Below, one piece after another: positions 50,328-59,277 of a stretch of 64,000 nucleotides of DNA. The DNA is taken from the NCBI GenBank assembly GCA_026712715.1, contig JAPOPW010000038.1, forward strand, positions 62,001 to 126,000. Reading direction: 5' to 3'. How positions within the stretch are numbered: the first letter of the stretch is position 1; every line of letters starts with the position of its first letter. The stretch comes from Immundisolibacterales bacterium. Its GTDB lineage: Bacteria > Pseudomonadota > Gammaproteobacteria > HK1. Under the pieces are notes generated by a model, which was given only the letters and a program-made list of their open reading frames with translations, had not been told where the DNA came from and did no database searches. The position numbers and the translations under genes were made by a program.

Positions 50328-51908
50328 ATGAAAGACATCAAGAGATTTCAACAGATGCACCGCGACGGGCGGATCGATCGTCGCGAGTTCCTCGCCGCCA
50401 TGGGCGCCCTCGGCGTCTCGGCCACCGCCGCGGGCGGCCTCCTCACGTCCTCGAAGGCCCTCGCCGCGACCCCGAAGAAGGGTGGGCTGGCAAGAGCCGC
50501 ATCCAACCTGCACGGTCCCGACGACCAGATGGACCCGATCGTGTTCACGTCGGGCATCGACTATACCCGCGGGCGTGCCACCTACAACAATCTCATCCAG
50601 ATGCTCGACGGCATGGCCCTGCACCCCGAGCTGGCCGAGGAGTGGTCCCCCAACGCCAACGCCACCGAATTCACATTCAAGATCCGCAAGGGAGTCGAGT
50701 TCCACGACGGGTCGCCCCTCACCGCGGACGACGTGGTGTGGAGCATGAGTCGCCATCTCGGTGAGGACTCCCCTTCCACGGCCAAGTCGTTTTTCACGGC
50801 AGTGACGGAGTGGAAGAAAGTGGACGGCCATACCGTGAAGGCGGTCCTGAGCTCGCCCGACTCCGACCTGCCCGCGAAGCTGAGCGAGAAGCAGGCCAAA
50901 ATCGTCAAGATGGGCACCGAGGACTTCCGGAAGGGCAACGGTACGGGTCCGTACCTGCTCGAGTCTTTCGAGCCCGGCGTGCGTTCGACCCACGTCCGCA
51001 ACCCGAACTACTGGCGGGACGGGCCGAACTTCGACGCTCTGGAGGTCACCGCGATCACCGATCCCATCGCGCGGGTGAACGCGCTCATCGCCGGTGACAT
51101 GGACCTCATCTACACGGTCGACGCGAAGGGCGTTCGCCTGATCGAGCAGTCCGAAGGAGTCCACATCAACTCGACGCCCTCGGGCCTCTACGGCGGGATC
51201 TGCTGCCTCAAGAACACGGAGCCCGGGTCGAACGACGATTTCGTGATGGGTCTGCGGTACATCCAGGACCGCGAGCGCATCGTGCGATCCATCCTCAAGG
51301 GGCATGGCACGGTGGGCAACGACCACCCGATCGGTCCCGCCTACGGCGCGGACCACTGCAGCGAGCTCCCGCAGCGCGAGTTCGATCCGGACAAGGCGAA
51401 GTTTCATCTCGACAAGTCCGGCTACACCTCCGCGGAGCTCTACGTGGCGCCGGTGATCGCCGGTATCGAGGAGGTGTGCCTCCTGATGCAGGCGAACCTC
51501 AAGAAGATCGGTTTCGATCTCCAGATCAAGAAGGTGCCGACGGACGGCTACTGGGGTGCGGTGTGGATGAAGGAACCGCTCAACGTGGTGTCGTGGAACA
51601 TGCGCCCGACGGCGAACGCGATGCTGGGGATCCAGTTCGAGCCGGGGGGCAATTGGAATGACACCTTCTGGAACAACGAGCGCTTCGGGGAGCTCCTGAA
51701 GCTCCAGCTCGCCGAGACCGATTCCGACAAGCGCCACGCGATGCTGTGCGAGATGCAGGAGCTGGTGCACACCGGGAGCGGCATGGTGATCCCCGCCCAC
51801 GTCAACATCCTCGACGGGGTCAGCGACAAGATCCAGGGAATCCCCAACGTCCCGGTAGGTGCGATGGGCGCCTACGAATGGGTCGAGTTCGCCTGGATGG
51901 AGGCCTGA
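50328..51908 (+). CDS. ABC transporter solute-binding protein, family 5 (peptide/opine/nickel type), Tat-exported
   Basis: A 526-residue binding protein. The N-terminus is a twin-arginine signal (DRREFLAAMG, Arg18-Arg19, hydrophobic core to about 40, cleavage near SSKALA at 46), not a Sec lipoprotein signal. The mature part has family-5 marks: LAEEWSPNANATEFTFKIRKGVEFHDGSPLTADDVVWSM, GTGPYLLESFEPG, and YGGICCLKNTEPG in place of the usual ligand loop. It feeds the permeases encoded downstream. Tat export implies it may fold, or bind a ligand or cofactor, before export. Confidence 0.9.
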   Translation: MKDIKRFQQMHRDGRIDRREFLAAMGALGVSATAAGGLLTSSKALAATPKKGGLARAASNLHGPDDQMDPIVFTSGIDYTRGRATYNNLIQMLDGMALHPELAEEWSPNANATEFTFKIRKGVEFHDGSPLTADDVVWSMSRHLGEDSPSTAKSFFTAVTEWKKVDGHTVKAVLSSPDSDLPAKLSEKQAKIVKMGTEDFRKGNGTGPYLLESFEPGVRSTHVRNPNYWRDGPNFDALEVTAITDPIARVNALIAGDMDLIYTVDAKGVRLIEQSEGVHINSTPSGLYGGICCLKNTEPGSNDDFVMGLRYIQDRERIVRSILKGHGTVGNDHPIGPAYGADHCSELPQREFDPDKAKFHLDKSGYTSAELYVAPVIAGIEEVCLLMQANLKKIGFDLQIKKVPTDGYWGAVWMKEPLNVVSWNMRPTANAMLGIQFEPGGNWNDTFWNNERFGELLKLQLAETDSDKRHAMLCEMQELVHTGSGMVIPAHVNILDGVSDKIQGIPNVPVGAMGAYEWVEFAWMEA

Positions 51909-51921
51909 GCATCGGCACCCC

Positions 51922-51949
51922 GGCCCGCGCGGCGTCCGCCGCGCGGGCC
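51922..51949 (+). terminator. Hairpin with short T run after the solute-binding protein gene
   Basis: GGCCCGCGCGGC and GCCGCGCGGGCC form a perfect 12-base stem with loop GTCC, 13 bases after the stop, followed by TTTCCC. It probably terminates part of transcription so the binding protein is made in excess of the permeases. Confidence 0.65.
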
Positions 51950-52054
51950 TTTCCCGTCGGGTGCGGCCGTGCGGCCACCCAGCGGTAGCCGCCCGCGCGC
52001 CGCCGCCGGCCCCGCCCGGGGCATCCGCCCCGTATCCGGCACCGGAGTCCGGCG

Positions 52055-53023
52055 GTGCTGCTGAGGAGCATCCTTCGGCGCACCGCGACCGGGGCGGCGA
52101 CCCTGCTCGTGGTATCGATCCTCATCTTCGTCGGCACGAGCGTGCTCCCCGGTGACGTCGCCAACATCATTCTCGGCCAGATGGCGACCCCGGAGTCCCT
52201 GGCCGCCCTGCGCGCCAAGCTCGGCCTGGACCAGCCGGCGTTCCTGCGTTATTTCCTTTGGCTCGGGGACCTGCTGACCGGGGATCTCGGCATTTCGAAG
52301 GCCGGCTCCGGGTTCGGGACCATCGGCACGCCCATCTCCGAGATGCTCGTCCCGCGCATGTGGAACACGTTCCGCCTCGCGAGCGTGGTGGCGGTCATCG
52401 CGATCCCCATCTCGATGACCCTCGGGCTGCTTGCCGCGATGTACCCCGGCACCCGGCTCGACCGGGTCGTGACCTTCGGCACCCTGAGCCTCATCTCGGT
52501 GCCGGAGTTCCTCGTCGCCACGTTCCTCGTGCTGGTGGTGGCGGTGCAGCTCGGGTGGCTGCCCGCGACCGCGTACATGAGCGGCAACGAGACTGGATGG
52601 AAGCTCGCCCGGGCGCTCGCGATGCCGACCCTGACCCTCGTCATCGTCGCGTCGTCGCAGATCATGCGGATGACCCGGGCCACGGTCCTCAACGTCATGA
52701 GCTCGCCGTACATCGAAATGGCGATCCTCAAGGGCGTACCGCGCAAGCGAATCATCCTGCGTCACGCGCTTCTCAACGCGGTCGGTCCGATCGTGAACGT
52801 GATCGCGCTCAACCTCGCGTACCTGGTGAGCGGGGTGGTCATCGTGGAGACCATCTTCGCCTACCCGGGTCTCGCCAAGCTCATGATCGACGCCGTCCAG
52901 ACCCGTGACCTTCCGCTGGTGCAGGCTTGCGCCATGGTCTTCTGTTTCGTCTACATCATCCTGATCTTCGTTGCGGACATGGCCTCGATTCTCTCCAACC
53001 CCCGTCTGCGTCACCCGAAGTGA
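52055..53023 (+). CDS. ABC permease, DppB/OppB-like
   Basis: A 322-residue permease. The N-terminal helix LLRSILRRTATGAATLLVVSILIF is followed by a periplasmic loop with LPGDVANIILGQMATPESLAALRAKLGLDQP, then five more helices with the family sequence LIIVASSQIMRMTRATVLNVMSSPYIEMAILKGVPRKRIILRHALLNA at the EAA loop. The start is GTG at 52055. It pairs with the DppC-like protein encoded 15 bases on. Confidence 0.9.
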   Translation: MLLRSILRRTATGAATLLVVSILIFVGTSVLPGDVANIILGQMATPESLAALRAKLGLDQPAFLRYFLWLGDLLTGDLGISKAGSGFGTIGTPISEMLVPRMWNTFRLASVVAVIAIPISMTLGLLAAMYPGTRLDRVVTFGTLSLISVPEFLVATFLVLVVAVQLGWLPATAYMSGNETGWKLARALAMPTLTLVIVASSQIMRMTRATVLNVMSSPYIEMAILKGVPRKRIILRHALLNAVGPIVNVIALNLAYLVSGVVIVETIFAYPGLAKLMIDAVQTRDLPLVQACAMVFCFVYIILIFVADMASILSNPRLRHPK

Positions 53024-53037
53024 CGACGGAGTCGACC

Positions 53038-53973
53038 ATGCCGGAAGACACCAGCAAGACTGCCGTCAGCAGCCAGTTCGAAGAGCTGCCGGACGCGCCG
53101 CCGCGGCGCCGGATGAAGCTCACCTGGACCGGCCGGACCGGGGTCTGCGTGGTGGTGTTCTGGGCCGTGATCGTGGTGATCGGTCCCTGGATCTCGCCCT
53201 ACCACGAGGCGGACATCCTCGACGAGGCCCTCTTCATCGTGCCGGGGAGCGATGATCCGTACCCGGCGACCGACTTCCAGCCGCCGAGCCGGGTGGTCTG
53301 GCTCGGGACCGACTATCTCGGCCGCGACACGCTGTCGAGAACCCTGTGGGGCGCGCGCACCACGATCGGCATCTCCCTCGTCTCGACCCTTCTCGCCTAT
53401 CTCGTGGGGGTCACCCTGGGCATTGCGGCCGCCGTCGGCGGCGGGTGGCTCGATTCCGCGCTGAGTCGCTTCAACGACGCCTTCCTGTCCATTCCGAGCA
53501 TCATGCTCGCCCTGGTGGTGATCGCCGCAATCGGAAGCACCATTCCCATTCTCATCGTCCTGACCGGGCTCATCTATGCGACGAGCGTGTTCCGGATCGC
53601 CCGCTCTCTCGGCCTCGACGTGATGGTGAGCGACTTCGTCGAGGCGGCCCGGGTGCGGGGGGAGGGCCTGTGGTGGATCATCACCCGCGAAATCCTCCCC
53701 AACGTGGCCATGCCGATGGCGACCGACTTCGGTCTGCGGTTCGTCTACATCATCCTGTTCATCTCGAGCCTGAGCTTTCTCGGGCTCGGAGTCCAGCCGC
53801 CCCAGTCCGACTGGGGCAGCATGGTTCGCGAGAGCCTGGCCGGGCTGCCCTACGGCTCGATTGCTCCGCTCGTGCCGGCCCTCGCGATCGCGACCCTGAC
53901 GATCTCCATCAACCTCATCGTCGACGACGTCTCCGCGCACGCCGGCGGCCGCCTCGCGAAGAGGATGATCTGA
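53038..53973 (+). CDS. ABC permease, DppC/OppC-like
   Basis: A 311-residue permease. A soluble N-terminal stretch of about 30 residues is followed by six helices. GTDYLGRDTLSRTLWGARTTIGI is the DppC hallmark, and the EAA loop is seen at DFVEAARVRGEGLWWIITREILPN. The ATG at 53038 lies 15 bases after the DppB stop. Its TGA overlaps the ATPase ATG (TGATG at 53971-53975), so permease and ATPase are co-translated. Confidence 0.9.
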   Translation: MPEDTSKTAVSSQFEELPDAPPRRRMKLTWTGRTGVCVVVFWAVIVVIGPWISPYHEADILDEALFIVPGSDDPYPATDFQPPSRVVWLGTDYLGRDTLSRTLWGARTTIGISLVSTLLAYLVGVTLGIAAAVGGGWLDSALSRFNDAFLSIPSIMLALVVIAAIGSTIPILIVLTGLIYATSVFRIARSLGLDVMVSDFVEAARVRGEGLWWIITREILPNVAMPMATDFGLRFVYIILFISSLSFLGLGVQPPQSDWGSMVRESLAGLPYGSIAPLVPALAIATLTISINLIVDDVSAHAGGRLAKRMI

Positions 53974-55787
53974 TGGCCGCGCTCCTCGAAGTCGATCGCC
54001 TGACGATCGAAGCCCGCAAGGACGACGGCACCCTCACCCCCATCGTCAAGGGGGTGAGCTTCGAGGTGAAGCGCCATGAGGTCGTGGCGCTCATCGGCGA
54101 GTCGGGATCGGGCAAGACCACCATTGCCCTCTCCGCCCTCGGATACTCGAAGCCGGGACTCGAGTTCACGGGCGGCGAGGTGCGACTCGACGGACGCGAC
54201 GTCATCTCCATGCCCCCGGAGGAGCAGCGCGCGCTTCGCGGCCAACGGGTCGCGTACCTCGCCCAGAGCGCGGCCGCCACCTTCAATCCGGCGCTCACGA
54301 TCGGGGAGCAGGTGACGGAGTCGCCGATACTGCACGGGCAGCTCTCCCGGGAGGAGGCCGACCGTCGCGCCGAGTCGCTCTACCGGGCCCTGGAGCTGCC
54401 CGATCCGGATCGCCTGGGGCGGCGCTACCCGCACCAGGTGTCCGGGGGCCAGCTCCAGCGGCTGATGGCGGCGATGGCCCTTTGCGGCAAGCCGGACCTG
54501 CTGATCCTCGACGAGCCGACGACCGCCCTCGACGTCACCACCCAGATCGAGGTGCTGAAGGCGTTCAAGTCCGTCATCCAGCAAGAAGGCGCGGCGGCCG
54601 TCTACGTCACCCACGATCTCTCGGTGGTTGCGCAGATCGCGGATCACATCGTCGTCCTCTACGCGGGGGACATCCAGGAGCAGGGGACGACCGATCAGAT
54701 CGTCAACCGGCCCGGGCACGACTACACGCGGCGGCTGATGGCCGCCGTCCGACCGCCGCCGGCGGCGGGGCAGGGCGACGAGACCTCCGCGGAGCACGAA
54801 CGCGAGGCGCCGGCCCTGGCGGTCAGGGACGTGACCGCGGGCTACGGAAGACGCGCGGGCGGCGCGCCGGCCGTGACGGTGCTTCGGGACGTGAACGTTG
54901 CCGTCCAGCGGGGCCACACCGTAGGGATAATCGGCGAGTCCGGCTGCGGCAAGTCCACCCTCGCGCGGGTCATGTCGGGTCTCCTGCCCGCGAGCGAAGG
55001 GGAGGTGTCCCTCGACGGAGAACGGCTCAAGCCGAGCCTCCGGGACCGTGACCGCAGCGAGCTCCAGAAGATCCAGTTCGTGTTCCAGATGGCGGACACC
55101 GCCCTCAATCCGCGCCAGCGAATCGACCACATTCTCGGGCGGCCGATCGAGTTCTACCTGGGGCTCAAGGGCGCCGAGAAGCGCCAGCGCATCGGCGAGC
55201 TGCTGCACATGGTCGAGCTGCCCGCGGAATTCGCCGGGCGCTACCCCGAGGAGCTCTCGGGAGGACAGAAGCAGCGGGTCAACCTCGCGCGGGCGCTTGC
55301 CGCATCCCCCGAGGTATTGCTCTGCGACGAGGTCATCTCGGCCCTCGACACCATCGTCGGGGCAAACGTGATCGAGCTGCTCAAGCGGCTGCGCCGCCAG
55401 ACCGGGGTGTCGTTCGTATTCATCAGCCACGATCTCTCCACCATCGCTTCCTTCGCGGACGAGATCGTGGTGCTCTACGCGGGCCGGGTGGTCGAGCAGG
55501 GGCCGACGGACCAGGTGCTCTCGCCTCCGTACCATCCCTACACGCGGCTCCTCATCGCCTCCGTGCCCGAGCTGCGGATCGGCTGGCTCGAAGAGACCAT
55601 GGAGACCCAGGAGGCGCAGGCGGGCATCGATCGGGTGGTTACCCTGACCGATGTCGGATGCCCCTTCTTCGACCGTTGCCCGCTCGCGATCGAAGGCACC
55701 TGCGACCGGGAGACCCCCCCGATTCGGGACCTCGGCGGCGGCCACGCCATCGAGTGCCACCGGAGCGAGGAAGAGTTCGCGCTCTGA
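53973..55787 (+). CDS. Tandem ABC ATPase (DppD-DppF fusion)
   Basis: A 604-residue protein with two ATPase domains. The first has Walker A GESGSGKT (42-49), signature VSGGQLQR and Walker [13 protein letters not shown]. The second has Walker [10 protein letters not shown] (321-329), signature LSGGQKQR and Walker [12 protein letters not shown], where the usual Glu-Pro is Glu-Val. It ends with a cysteine-bearing tail [18 protein letters not shown], typical of oligopeptide ATPases, in which the Cys group binds an iron-sulfur cluster. It energises the family-5 importer encoded upstream. The related single-domain remnant at 13855 shows what a decayed copy of this type looks like. Confidence 0.9.
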   Translation: MAALLEVDRLTIEARKDDGTLTPIVKGVSFEVKRHEVVALIGESGSGKTTIALSALGYSKPGLEFTGGEVRLDGRDVISMPPEEQRALRGQRVAYLAQSAAATFNPALTIGEQVTESPILHGQLSREEADRRAESLYRALELPDPDRLGRRYPHQVSGGQLQRLMAAMALCGKPDLLILDEPTTALDVTTQIEVLKAFKSVIQQEGAAAVYVTHDLSVVAQIADHIVVLYAGDIQEQGTTDQIVNRPGHDYTRRLMAAVRPPPAAGQGDETSAEHEREAPALAVRDVTAGYGRRAGGAPAVTVLRDVNVAVQRGHTVGIIGESGCGKSTLARVMSGLLPASEGEVSLDGERLKPSLRDRDRSELQKIQFVFQMADTALNPRQRIDHILGRPIEFYLGLKGAEKRQRIGELLHMVELPAEFAGRYPEELSGGQKQRVNLARALAASPEVLLCDEVISALDTIVGANVIELLKRLRRQTGVSFVFISHDLSTIASFADEIVVLYAGRVVEQGPTDQVLSPPYHPYTRLLIASVPELRIGWLEETMETQEAQAGIDRVVTLTDVGCPFFDRCPLAIEGTCDRETPPIRDLGGGHAIECHRSEEEFAL

Positions 55788-55955
55788 TCGTTTCCTGGGC
55801 ACTCCCGGTGCGGCCCCGCGGTGCGCGGCCGGTGGCCCCCACGCCGGGAAGGTACGACCGTCATCCCATTTCCGACTCGAATGCCGGGGCGACGGCCCGG
55901 GATGCGGTTCTCCGGGTCCGCTCGGGTTCGTCTCGGTGCGGGAGCGTCGCGCCGG

Positions 55956-56438
55956 TCAGGTCGCGACGCCGGCGTACCGCCCGCGGAAGAACGCAAGCGG
56001 CGCGGCTCCGTCTCCGTCGTGCGCGAACCTGACGACCTTCCCGACATGGATGACGTGGTCGCCTCCTTCGTGCCGATTCGCGATCCGGCATTCGAAGGTG
56101 GCGATGGAGCCGTCGAGGAGCGGGCATCCCCCTTCGCCGGGCCTCCATGCGACATCGCTCCACTTGTCGATGTCCTTGGTCGCGAAACGATTCGAGAGCG
56201 CTTCCTGGTCCGAGCGCAATACGTTGACCGCAAAGTGATCCGACGACTCGAAGGCGGCGAAGCAGTCGGCGTTGCGTGAGAGGCTGAACAGCACCAGGGG
56301 CGGGTCGAGGGACACGGAGGAGAACGAGTTCGCAGTAAGCCCGTGAAGCTCGTCGTCGTGCCGGGTGGTGATGACGGTGACCCCCGTCACGAAGTTTCCG
56401 AGCGCCTCTCGCAGCCTGAGCGCCGCCGCCGCGGTCAT
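55956..56438 (-). CDS. Flavin reductase-like FMN-binding protein
   Basis: A 160-residue split-barrel flavin reductase. LGNFVTGVTVITT opens it and SFSSVSLDPPLVLFSLSRNA, HFAVNVL and DHVIHVGKVVRFAHD follow. Members supply FMNH2 or FADH2 to two-component monooxygenases; the luciferase-like protein encoded at 40458 is a candidate partner. The ATG at 56438 has GGGAGGACG before it. It diverges from the MarR gene and may be controlled by it through the shared 177-base spacer. Confidence 0.88.
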   Translation of the reverse strand: MTAAAALRLREALGNFVTGVTVITTRHDDELHGLTANSFSSVSLDPPLVLFSLSRNADCFAAFESSDHFAVNVLRSDQEALSNRFATKDIDKWSDVAWRPGEGGCPLLDGSIATFECRIANRHEGGDHVIHVGKVVRFAHDGDGAAPLAFFRGRYAGVAT

Positions 56439-56580
56439 TCGTCGTCCTCCCAGGGTTCCAGGTCGGGTCCGTCCCGCGCTTCTGACGCCCGGTTGCCGGA
56501 GGCCACGAGGCCGCGCCTCGAGCTCCGGGCAGGCTCTCCTCACGCGTTGCCATGCTGATTATCGCCGAGACGAATATGGG

Positions 56581-56609
56581 TTTACAAATTGTCAGCTAGC
56601 TAACATAAT
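56581..56609 (+). promoter_or_regulatory. MarR gene promoter TTTACA-N17-CATAAT
   Basis: TTTACA (56581-56586) and CATAAT (56604-56609) are exactly 17 bases apart, and the ATG at 56616 begins six bases after the -10. Transcription should thus start near the ATG itself. No Shine-Dalgarno-like tract lies in between, pointing to a leaderless mRNA. The patch is A/T-rich in a GC-rich surrounding. Confidence 0.65.
56590..56605 (+). promoter_or_regulatory. MarR/SlyA-type operator palindrome
   Basis: TGTCAGCTAGCTAACA is palindromic except for one mismatched pair. Its core TCAGCTAGCTAA resembles the SlyA site TTAGCAAGCTAA. It fills the spacer between the -35 and -10, so the bound regulator would block polymerase: classic MarR self-repression. 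Confidence 0.6.
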
Positions 56610-56615
56610 CTTCGA

Positions 56616-57125
56616 ATGCTCTGGAACCGGCCCGATCCCGTCTTCGGATTCCTCGTGCACGACATCTCGCGGATGTTGCGCAAGCGCTTCGATCGGCGCG
56701 CGCGCGACATCGGCCTGACGAAGTCCCAGTGGATCGTGCTGGCCCATCTCGCCCGGCACGAGGGAATTCACCAGGGGGGGCTCGCCGACGTGCTGGAGCT
56801 CGAGCCGGCGACCCTTGGCCGCCACCTCGATCGGCTCGAGGACACCGGGTGGATCGAGCGTCGGCCGGACCCCGCCGACCGCCGGACGTGGCGCCTGCAC
56901 CTCACGGAGAAGGCCGCTCCGGTGCTGGAGCGGATGGGCGACCTCGTCGAGGTCACCACCCAGGAGGCGCTCATGGGGCTCGATGCCGAGGAGCGCGAGC
57001 GCCTGCAGTCCAGCTTGCTCACCATCCGGGCGAACCTCACCGACCGGCCGGAGGCGGAGGCCACGGATCGGGAGCCGGGGCGCGAAGTCGCGCCCGCGCG
57101 TCGCATGGCGGCGGGGGGGGATTGA
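56616..57125 (+). CDS. MarR-family transcriptional regulator
   Basis: A 169-residue winged-helix regulator. The DNA-binding core is at about 37-98 (LTKSQWIVLAHLARHEG, GGLADVLELEPATLGRHLDRLEDTGWIERRPDPADRRTWRLHLTEKA). The ATG at 56616 directly follows its promoter. It is overlapped by an EmrA-type gene (TGATG, 57123-57127), the usual arrangement in which MarR proteins such as EmrR control an efflux pump and respond to aromatic or hydrophobic acids. The C-terminal tail of about 25 residues is polar and not conserved. Confidence 0.9.
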   Translation: MLWNRPDPVFGFLVHDISRMLRKRFDRRARDIGLTKSQWIVLAHLARHEGIHQGGLADVLELEPATLGRHLDRLEDTGWIERRPDPADRRTWRLHLTEKAAPVLERMGDLVEVTTQEALMGLDAEERERLQSSLLTIRANLTDRPEAEATDREPGREVAPARRMAAGGD

Positions 57126-58261
57126 TGAGCGTCCCGGACAGTGCGGCCGTGTCCTCGAGCGAGCGGCGCCTGCGTCGGCGCCGGATGAGCCGGCTGCGCT
57201 ATCGGCTTCGCCGATTCGGGCGCGTCCTCTTTCTCGCCCTCGGGCCGTTCGTGGTCGTGACCGCGGGCGGGTTCTGGTACGCGACATCCGGGCGCCTCGT
57301 CTCGACCGAGAATGCCTACGTCGAGGCGGAGCACATCCTCGTCACCCCCGCGGTGAACGGCATGGTGACGGAGGTCTTCGTGCGCGACAACGAGCAGGTG
57401 GAGCGCAATCAGCCCCTGTTCCAGGTGGACCCGATTCCGCTGCGGCTGGAGTGGGAGAAGGCGGAGGCCGAGCTCGACGCCATCCGCTACGAGATCGGCA
57501 CGTACCGCGCCGCCCATCGTCAGGCGGAGGCGGAGCTCGGCAGCGCGCGCAAGGAAGTCGCGTTTCTCGAACAGGAGTACCGCCGGCGCGAGCAGCTCGG
57601 CGGAGGCAAGGCGCTTGCCAAGGTGGAGCTCGACCGGTACCGCCACCAGTGGCAGCTCGCAAAGCAACGGATTCCGGAGCTCGAGGAGAAGGTTCGGCTG
57701 ATGCTCGCCAACCTCGGCGGCAAGCGCGATCTCGCCGCCGAGGAGCACCCTCGCTATCGGCTCCTCGACGCCGAGCGCGCGAAGGCGGCCCTCGACCTCG
57801 AGCGCGCCCTGGTCCGGACCCCGGCCGCGGGCCATGTCGCCAATCTGGACCTGCAGGCCGGCGAGTACGTGAAGGAGGGCACCCCGGTCTTCAGCCTGAT
57901 TGCCGACGTCGAGCCCTGGATCGAGGCCAATCTCAAGGAGACCCAGCTTACCCACGTTCGCATGGGTCAGAGCGTCACGATAACGGTCGACGCCTTTCCG
58001 GACGAGCGCTGGCAGGGCACGGTGTCCGGGGTGAGCGCAGGGACGGGTGCGGTCTTCTCGTTGCTGCCGGCCCAGAACGCCACCGGAAACTGGGTGAAGG
58101 TGGTGCAGCGGATCCCGGTGCGAATCGCGATCCGTGCGCGCCCGGACGCCCCGGCCCTCCGGGCGGGAATGAGCGCTGCGGTCGAAATCGACAGTGGCTA
58201 CGAACGGGCGCTGCCCGGGGTCGTGCGCAACGCCCTCGCCCTTGTCGGCTACCGGCAGTGA
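57125..58261 (+). CDS. HlyD/EmrA-family membrane fusion protein
   Basis: A 378-residue periplasmic adaptor. A cytoplasmic Arg-rich start leads into one membrane helix (about 31-52). Then come the biotinyl-lipoyl half-motif VTPAVNGMVTEVFVRDNEQVERNQPLFQVDP, a coiled-coil stretch of about 90 residues (EWEKAEAELDAIRYE to LGGKRD), the second half-motif RTPAAGHVANLDLQAGEYVKEGTPVFSLI, and a beta-barrel end. It normally bridges an EmrB/MFS pump and an outer-membrane channel. No pump gene follows: the next gene is on the other strand and overlaps its end by 13 bases. Confidence 0.9.
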   Translation: MSVPDSAAVSSSERRLRRRRMSRLRYRLRRFGRVLFLALGPFVVVTAGGFWYATSGRLVSTENAYVEAEHILVTPAVNGMVTEVFVRDNEQVERNQPLFQVDPIPLRLEWEKAEAELDAIRYEIGTYRAAHRQAEAELGSARKEVAFLEQEYRRREQLGGGKALAKVELDRYRHQWQLAKQRIPELEEKVRLMLANLGGKRDLAAEEHPRYRLLDAERAKAALDLERALVRTPAAGHVANLDLQAGEYVKEGTPVFSLIADVEPWIEANLKETQLTHVRMGQSVTITVDAFPDERWQGTVSGVSAGTGAVFSLLPAQNATGNWVKVVQRIPVRIAIRARPDAPALRAGMSAAVEIDSGYERALPGVVRNALALVGYRQ

Positions 58262-58743
58262 GCTACCGGATCGCCTGAGTCGCGCACGCCGACGCGGCCG
58301 TCCGCGCTCCAGCCGCGGGCGCGCTCGATAGAGAGCTCGAGCAGGGTCGGTGGGCCGGAGAAGAGCGGCACCGTCCGGTACTGGGGGTACTTTCTTCGAA
58401 GCGCCGCGATCGCGTTCGCGGCGGCGCCTTGCGGATCGCGCCCGACCCGGTGCACGCGGACGGTACCGTCGATCCGCACCCACCAAAGACGCGACCAGTC
58501 CTGCGAGTATTCATCGAGGAGTAGCGCCGCGCGCGGGTCGGCGGCCGCGTTCGCGATCCGCGCGAGCGGGTTGCCGGACTTGGGCTTCCCGTCGATCGGG
58601 GTCCAGATCGACTTGCGGGCGGGGACGAAGACCACCGGCGTCACCCAGGGCCCGCCGCCGGCCGCGGCCACCATCGCGAGCCGCCCCACCGGCCAGGTGG
58701 CGAGGAGCTCCTCGAGTGCGGCATCGTCGACGGGACGCGGCAT
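58249..58743 (-). CDS. PPOX-class oxidoreductase, TIGR03668-like
   Basis: A 164-residue split-barrel protein. VGRLAMVAAAGGGPWVTPVVFVPA, the GKPKSGNPLARIANAAADPRAALLLDEYSQDWSRLWWVRIDGTVRV run and KYPQYRTVPLF fit the TIGR03668 group of F420-type PPOX enzymes, a family-level match from memory. Its 3' end overlaps the converging EmrA-like gene by 13 bases. It is the second PPOX protein in the window (first at 1729). Substrate unknown. Confidence 0.8.
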   Translation of the reverse strand: MPRPVDDAALEELLATWPVGRLAMVAAAGGGPWVTPVVFVPARKSIWTPIDGKPKSGNPLARIANAAADPRAALLLDEYSQDWSRLWWVRIDGTVRVHRVGRDPQGAAANAIAALRRKYPQYRTVPLFSGPPTLLELSIERARGWSADGRVGVRDSGDPVAHCR

Positions 58744-58910
58744 AGTCGAACTCCGGAGGCCGCCGGACCGAACCCTGCCCGGCTCGGCCGGTTCCCTAGT
58801 GTCCCAACGGTGGATGTTAGCGCGGAGCCGTTCTCCACGCAGTCTCCCGGAGAGCGCGGTTCATCCGCTATATTGCGCGCTTACGCCAAGCGACGGAACG
58901 AGGTTCCCGA

Positions 58911-59180
58911 ATGGAGGAGCTGGCGACCGGATCCGGCCTCCTCGAGGGTCCGGCGTGGGACGGCGGGCTCGTCTTCAGCGACGTTCCGAACGGCGGGGCA
59001 TACCGCTTCGGCGAAGACGGTTCGATAGCGCCGGTGTTCGAACACCGGCGCGGGATCGCAGTGGTGACCGGCCCGGCGGGAACCGGGCGGGACGACCCGG
59101 GCACCATCTTCCGGACAAGGGTCGACGTGCCCGGGTTGACGGTGGCGCCGGCTCGGGTCGCGCTGTCGCCGGGTATCTGA
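58911..59180 (+). pseudogene. SMP-30/gluconolactonase-like gene with large internal deletion
   Basis: The 89-residue frame joins the family's N-terminus (MEELATGSGLLEGPAWDGGLVFSDVPNGGAYRF, about 1-49) directly to its C-terminus (GTIFRTRVDVPGLTVAPARVAL, about 64-85). SMP-30 proteins are beta-propellers of about 280 residues, so some 190-200 residues, including most metal ligands, are missing while the frame is kept. The product could not fold as a propeller. A TATATT box lies at 58869-58874. It precedes the threonine synthase gene by 97 bases. Confidence 0.72.
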
Positions 59181-59277
59181 GGCCCCGCGGCATGTGGCTT
59201 GAAACCGGACTGCGTTCCGGCCGCCCGAAGCCGTTCGCGGTGGGTCGGACCCGCCGGCACGACGAAAGGGAAACGCA

